The notes beneath the pieces are model-generated. The model did not search any database. It saw only the letters and a list, made by a program, of their open reading frames with translations, and was not told where the DNA came from. The translations under genes and the position numbers were made by a program. A DNA stretch of 64,000 bases from Imbricaverruca yamaguchii (lineage: Eukaryota > Arthropoda > Thecostraca > Neoverrucidae): positions 5,691,501-5,755,500 of the forward strand of contig JAOTOL010001661.1 of the NCBI GenBank assembly GCA_034440575.1, given 5' to 3'. Positions 59,216-64,000 of the stretch are shown here, piece after piece; the stretch's first letter is position 1, and every line of letters begins with the position of its first letter.

Positions 59216-59711
59216 TGCCGAGCCTCAATCGGCCGGCCACGCGGCGACCGTAATACTTTGCCGTTCCCTTGGGCGTTCCGCCATGACTGGTGTGCGAACG
59301 GTACTGGGGGCCGGGATTGTCCTGGTAGAGCCAATACTCGGCCCAGCCACAGTCGGCCGGCCGCAAGGCGACCGGCGCCGTTATTGGACATCCTCAGCTT
59401 ACTGATGTGGCAGCGAAGCCCTCCTGTGACGCGTCTGACGGCCACTGAGGACACTTGGCCGTCCCATCGGCACGCATCGCCTCCCACGCCCGTGAAGGGC
59501 GTCGGCTACTCGACGATGGCTTCCTGTTCCGGCTGAAACGTCGGCCCGGCGACTGGCTTCAGTACTCTGGATATTCTCTCACTGGATCTAACTCGAAATT
59601 GCAACTGCATTTGCATCGGATCCTTGTCATCCTCAGACAAAAAGTCAACATCCATGACTAAGTTTAATTACGAGCGAGTGCGAATTCCCAACGAGTCTGT
59701 TGCATGCACAT

Positions 59712-59918
59712 TAGGGTGGAGTGATTTCCAAAATTTTTGGTGTTAAAGTCTTAAAACTTGCGTTTGGTTCCAAAAGACGATCTGCAAAGTTTTAGAGCAA
59801 TCTGAGGCCGGGAAGCCGCCGCGCTCAGGGCTTTCTGAGGCCGAAATTACGTTTTTCTACCAACTTGCGGGATCAAGCCGATTTCAGGAATTTAAATAAT
59901 TAGATAGCAAATAAATAT
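59712..59918 (+). repeat. Left terminal inverted repeat of the DNA transposon
   Basis: About 207 bp alignable to the reverse complement of 63600-63793 with roughly 75-80 percent identity by eye. The best blocks are around GACGATCTGCAAAGTTTTAG / GACGATCGCAAAGTTTAG and GAGGCCGGGAAGCCGCCGCG. Divergence between the two ends indicates age. Confidence 0.88.
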
Positions 59919-59999
59919 TTTTTTTATTGCATTTTTTTTTTTTTTCTCCCCCGTTGTTCTTTTTTTTTCTTCCCTAATTTAAAATTTTTCCCTCGCGGG

Positions 60000-60045
60000 G
60001 GAAAGATATAAAAAGGGGGCGCCCGCAGCGCCACCACTCCCTCTA
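60000..60045 (+). promoter_or_regulatory. TATA-box promoter of the transposon gene
   Basis: GATATAAAAAGGGGG (TATAAAAAG at 60007-60015) lies about 90 bp inside the left inverted repeat, in front of the broken plus-strand gene. Transcription would start near 60040. This is predicted from sequence and position only. Confidence 0.55.
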
Positions 60046-60821
60046 TCGGCAGAAGTATGAAATGCGACCATTCACCGTTCATTCCGCAATATAAGTATCT
60101 TTCTTGGTAATTGGGGGCAGGTAGGTGGCGGATTTGAGACAGTGCACAGTGTGCTGACTTCTTATGCGCACAGCGCTATTTTATTACGATTCCAGCGACT
60201 TCTATCGACAGCTACACACGATTGGAGCGTAGCCACAGCCGGCTTTGGCATATTGTGGCCTGCCTTTCAGCCTCCAAGCTCACAATGTTTACCTGAGATA
60301 CCCTGCTACCATGTTTTCTTGGCTGCATGTGAATTGTTGCTGCAGATATTTGAACTTAATTAATTTACTTTGGCAGAAACACTGACAATCCCACACCTTA
60401 CTGGGTGGGTACTCGGTTGCACGACTAACGCATACCGCTCAAATTTAGAGTACTGGCGATGATTGTGTACTCCGACCATCGATTGCCCACCAACTGTTAC
60501 ATTTGCTCACCATCACCACCATGGTCATGGGTGAAGAATTGCTTTGTAAGTTACCTCACTGGCGGCCAATATATTGCGCGGCCACGGCCGGGGTGGCCGA
60601 GGCATATTCTCCAACCATGACCATGGTTGAACCGAAAATAGGGATCTACGAGGGCGTGTGTCGCACGCGGAATTTCTAATGCCGTTGTGCACCCTGAACT
60701 TCCTGGTATAGCAAAACAACTTTGTGATACATTTTTATCCTATGGCGAGGGACGAATTTTGAAACTTACCAGTTGCCTAACCAGTTTTGCTCTTTTCCAG
60801 ACTAGTGAACCTATCAGATTT

Positions 60822-63205
60822 CAGTATGAAGTAAAGGTCGGGAAGTTCATTCCGATCGAAGACGGCTCGCTTTGCGTTGGGCCATCCTGCGAACTACCGA
60901 AGAACCAACTGCCACTTCAGATTCATGTATACAACTTCTACAGACTACAGTCTACAGACTTCGGGCTGTCGACAACCATGCGCGGGCGAAGGCAAATCGC
61001 CACGAGCGTTGCCAAGGGCGTTGTATACCTTTGGGAGAAAGCAAGCGTGCTGTTAAATCGTTTCAGTCGATTGTCCGGGGTGTCCTGGTGATTATGAAGA
61101 AAGGAAAGGATCTAACAAAGGCCCCAATAAAGAAACGCGCTGGCGCAAGCAAAACGATTCCCCTCCATGAGCTGATTGACATCTGCGCGTGCGTTGTCAT
61201 TCGAGAAATGCCTGCAGTGCCCCAGCGAGAACAAGGTTCCATACCGCGAGTGGAATTTCTTACAAGACCGCGAGGTGGAGGAAGCGAAGCATCGGCGGCA
61301 CTGACATGAGGCCTCCAATGCATTGGGGGGAGGCGAAGAGATCAGAACCGTCTGCGGCCTGACCCGGCTTTCCTTCAGACGGACGCCAACGACTCGGATC
61401 CTGGTCCCTCGGGTTGACCGAGCACAGCATGGGTCCGAGCCCGAAGCATGGACGAGGGAAGCAATGGTGACGATGCATATGACACGGGGTGTCCACGAAC
61501 CAACACAGACTAGGGCTCCGTACAATATGATGCCTCTAGAGAATTTCGCTAAGGAGTGTGACCGGTACATTGGGTCACTGATAGGATTGGCGGCCCTTGG
61601 CACCGCTCTCTGAAGGACCTTGGCCTCGTCACTGAGAACGACACGAGGCACGTCATCCCGAGATAAAGTGATAAGAGCCAGAAAAGGGCACAGGGAAAGA
61701 AAACGAAAGCTAAAGGAGGGCATAGGCGGTAAGGTGCAGTGCATGGGATTCGATGGGAGACAGGATATCACAAAGATACGAGAGAAAACAAATGAGCAAG
61801 ACGTACGGCTTACGGGAAAGAGAAGCATCTGGTATTCGTGAGCGAGCCAAGTAGACCTACATCGCTCACAGAACACTGACATCAGAAAATAGTGCATCAA
61901 TTGCTGGCAGGCTTTAGAAGTCGTTCGGGAGTGCGACTAGAAGAATCCCTGCAGGCAGTATTGGTCGATGGCACTGCCGTCAACACAGGCCGCGAAAACG
62001 GTGCACTCCGAGGTGGGCGCCAGCTGGGCCGTGCGTCCAGTGGCTCATCTGCCTTCTTCATGGCAACGTGCTCCCGATGAGGTATGTGCCGCTTGTTTTT
62101 TATAATAAAACAGAATTGACTGAATACATCGCCACTATCCACCTGATCCTTACAAATTGCATGACATACAATAATATACTGCGTCATCTGCATACCTATC
62201 TAGAACCATGGCAATTTGTGAGTCCGTAGTACAATCCAACACTTGCCATGCCATTTGCCCATTTAGACCCTGATAAATGTTAATCAATCCTTCCTTGTCC
62301 CAATCCCATTTGTCCTGGGCTTTTTCGCAGGCATGTGTTCGTGGGCTGGATGAAGGTCACGGTACCAGTGGGTCCAAGTCCTTCAAGGGCCCGCTGGGAC
62401 AAACTATAGCTGGTGACATTCACCGCCAGCCGGGGTGGACTTCCGTCCATACCTTCACCGCACCTGACATCGCGGGGGTTGTCGCGGACCTGTCTGCTGA
62501 CCAGCGCATCCTTTCCGATACTGCCGAGCCGTCGCCACCGGCGTTGTCAGTGCTGAGCTGGCACGCACCAGGCCGGGTCCGCTTAACCACGCGCGGTGGC
62601 TAATCTCGGCATCAGAGTCACGATAACTGCGTCGCCAACCCTGGCTCTGACAAAGATGACAGGTTTGTCCAGCGGTGTTGCCCCTATGTGGTTCGACATC
62701 AGGCGCGCCCACTCTTCCACAGGAGTCGTGCATCTCTTCAGAACGATGGGACTTATTCAGGCACAGACACCTGAAGTGCAGACAGTGGCGAAACGTTCAG
62801 TGCAACGAAACGCGTGGTTCGCCCACCCGAAGAACCTAATCGCGGCCATGGTTGTCGACGCTGAGAGGTCGATCCGGGAGAGGGGGTCAACTGAGCATGA
62901 GTGCGCGGAGTAACTCGGGATCCCGGTACCGACAGTTCATGGTGCCCCCATTGAACTGGGGGCGGCCATACACCGACATGATTCAATGGGACCATGTCGG
63001 GTGTCGACCGCCGTTACCGCTCATGTCGAACGACGATTATGTCGCCGTCGCCAACCTCTCTCGCTACCGGCATTCCCTGCCCGCACAAAGTATCGGCGTG
63101 CGTTACGGCGTCCACGCGTGTGTTCGGCGGACAGGCGACACGGCATTATCGTATCGTGCCGGCCAGTTGCGCCTCGAAACCGAAATCCGCCAAGAAAAGT
63201 GACTT
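60822..63205 (+). pseudogene. Transposon-encoded protein of an orphan family, frameshifted
   Basis: Conserved blocks run in order through several frames. At about 60990-61055 is IATSVAKGVVYLWEKASV. At 61065-61180, RGVLVIMKKGKDLTKAPIKK and LIDICAC. After a frameshift at about 61197-61210, CLQCPSENKVPYREWNFLQD. At about 62490-62700, LSADQRIL, then APMWFDIRRA. At about 62710-62860, VVHLFRTMGL and VIQRNAWFAHPKNLI-like text (here SVQRNAWFAHPKNLIAAM). At 62930-63010, another frame with VPPLNWG and MIQWDHVG. I recognise these as the order of a recurring invertebrate protein family (VWxKAxIPT, DICxCxC...C.C...KVPxxExxFLxDQR, PMWFxIKxxPSxxxGxxHLF, NxxFAHPENxLLAML). The paired cysteines suggest zinc binding. 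A possible acceptor TCTTTTCCAG precedes 60802. No transposase catalytic triad was identified. The copy is inactive. Confidence 0.7.
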
Positions 63206-63384
63206 CTGTGCGGTAATGTGGGATGGGGGGGGGGGAGTGGGAGGAGATATATAGACGTCGGCGGACGGACGGGATGCCGTGTGCATTCGTGTCGTTGGTG
63301 GTCCGGTCTTTTTGATGGTAGGTCTTGGACTACTGCGTTGTTTTCTGTTCGTGTGCCTATTTGTGGCATGCACTCCGAATATCC

Positions 63385-63545
63385 CTGTCTTAATCCGCCC
63401 CCCCCCCCCCTTCTTTTTCTCAGAGGGGAAAAAAAAGGGAAAAAAAACAAAAAAAACAAATTAAAATTTCCACCAAAAAAAGGGATGGTGTTGCGTGTGG
63501 GGTCTATCCTACAAAAAATTTTTTAATGAAAAAAAATTAAATTTT
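63385..63545. repeat. Homopolymer-rich tract (C, A and T runs) before the right inverted repeat
   Basis: Runs of C10, A8, A7 and T5 occur here. A similar arrangement in inverse sense (T15, T9, then GCGGGGG) stands after the left inverted repeat at 59920-60002, so the symmetry of the element continues beyond the aligned repeat. Confidence 0.6.
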
Positions 63546-63599
63546 AAAATAAAAAAATTGGCATAGTGGTCATAAAGACTGTAGAATGCAATGAAACAC

Positions 63600-63793
63600 T
63601 CTTTATTTTCTATCTAATTATTCGAATTCTTGAAATGGTGACTTTCCCGCAAGTTCGTTAGAACGTCTTTCGGTTCGAAGCCCTGGGCGCGGCGGCTTCC
63701 CGGCCTCGATTGCTCTAAACTTTGCGATCGTCTTTTTGAACCAAACGCGTTTTAAGACTTTCCCCGCGTTTTAAAACGCATAAAATCCCCCTA
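63600..63793 (-). repeat. Right terminal inverted repeat of the DNA transposon
   Basis: Inverse partner of 59712-59918. It ends CCCCCTA at 63793, directly before the octamer ATGCGCAT. Confidence 0.88.
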
Positions 63794-63801
63794 ATGCGCA
63801 T

Positions 63802-64000
63802 ATGAAGAAAGCTGGAGTGAACCGTCCGAACAGATTTGGCCAGCCCGGCTCCAACGTCACGCTCTTAATATCCTGATAAGGATTCTTGTGTTGCAGATTT
63901 TAAACCTTGTTGTTTCATTTCAGACTTATGACATGTACTTCAGTGTTGACTTTTAGTAACTTCTATCACAATATTTTCTGCCAAGTACCTCCAACTTTAT
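63802..64000. other. Flank of the transposon, nothing recognised
   Basis: About 200 bp of ordinary sequence to the window end, with no feature supported. Confidence 0.4.

Larger units (their letters stand above)
59704..63801 (+). mobile_element. Large DNA transposon with about 200-bp terminal inverted repeats
   Basis: The element runs from TAGGGTGG at 59712 to the inverse CCCCCTA at 63793 (4082 bp). The left end (59712-59918) and right end (about 63600-63793) are inverted copies sharing long blocks such as GGCCGGGAAGCCGCCGCGC, AAGTCTTAAAAC and TTGGTTC. Flanking octamers ATGCACAT (59704-59711) and ATGCGCAT (63794-63801) differ at one base and look like an 8-bp target-site duplication. TAGGG termini plus 8 bp would fit hAT-type ends, but a TA target (TA-GGGTGG) cannot be excluded. 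Inside is a TATA box and one plus-strand gene broken by frameshifts. Confidence 0.88.

Noticed and set aside
61112..61900. 262-codon minus-strand open frame inside the large transposon
   Set aside because: It is antisense to the plus-strand blocks that show real family similarity, so it is a shadow frame in GC-rich sequence.

Overview
The window is a gene-poor, repeat-rich stretch of an animal nuclear genome. The evidence is coding sequence split by canonical GT/AG introns, decayed non-LTR and Penelope-like retroelements, a tRNA-derived SINE, short inverted-repeat elements, long (TA)n/(GT)n tracts and many minisatellites. The Cys-loop receptor exons are metazoan. The retroelement types and the large inverted-repeat transposon would suit a protostome (arthropod or mollusc), but the species cannot be fixed from this sequence.

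The only confident host gene is a Cys-loop ligand-gated ion channel on the minus strand. Three exons of the extracellular domain are clear: 33286-33424 (beta strands before the WKP motif), 11685-11767 (the Cys-loop, exactly 83 bp) and 5167-5298 (the segment after the Cys-loop). Their splice sites and phases agree, but one exon between the first two was not found. The transmembrane exons must lie left of base 1. Introns of about 6.4 kb and at least 21.5 kb carry most of the satellites and transposons. Two phase-compatible candidate exons of an unidentified membrane-associated protein lie further upstream on the same strand (57785-57970 and 56837-57064).

Layout: 1-3.1 kb no gene; 3.1-3.7 an 18-bp minisatellite; 4.25-4.6 a 29-30-bp degenerate array; 5.2 receptor exon; 7.86-8.04 a palindrome with two outward-facing hammerhead-like cores; 10.7-13.9 three arrays (20, about 14 and 35 bp units); 14.1-14.4 a palindrome with a displaced minisatellite unit; 15.0-16.3 a decayed plus-strand LINE; 17.5-20.2 a decayed minus-strand LINE with endonuclease and reverse transcriptase remains; 21.9-23.1 microsatellites; 24.0-26.0 arrays of 20 and 13 bp; 29.0-30.1 a 56-bp array; 30.7-31.8, 38.8-39.6 and 54.9-55.7 three members of one TTAA-bounded family; 33.3 receptor exon; 40.4-41.0 a Penelope-like reverse transcriptase relic; 41.6-42.4 degenerate repeats; 43 and 51 kb SINEs; 44.1-44.5 a TTAA MITE; 48.6-49.2 a 41-bp array; 53.0-53.4 a short element inside a TA/GT tract; 59.7-63.8 a 4.1-kb DNA transposon.

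The most interesting system is the element at 59712-63793. It has roughly 200-bp terminal inverted repeats, near-identical 8-bp flanking duplications, a TATA box, and a frameshifted gene with a conserved cysteine-rich core (DICAC ... CLQCP ... KVPYREW) and further conserved C-terminal blocks. I recognise the protein as a recurring orphan family of invertebrate genomes but not as a known transposase superfamily. Nothing here indicates a bacterial or CRISPR system.
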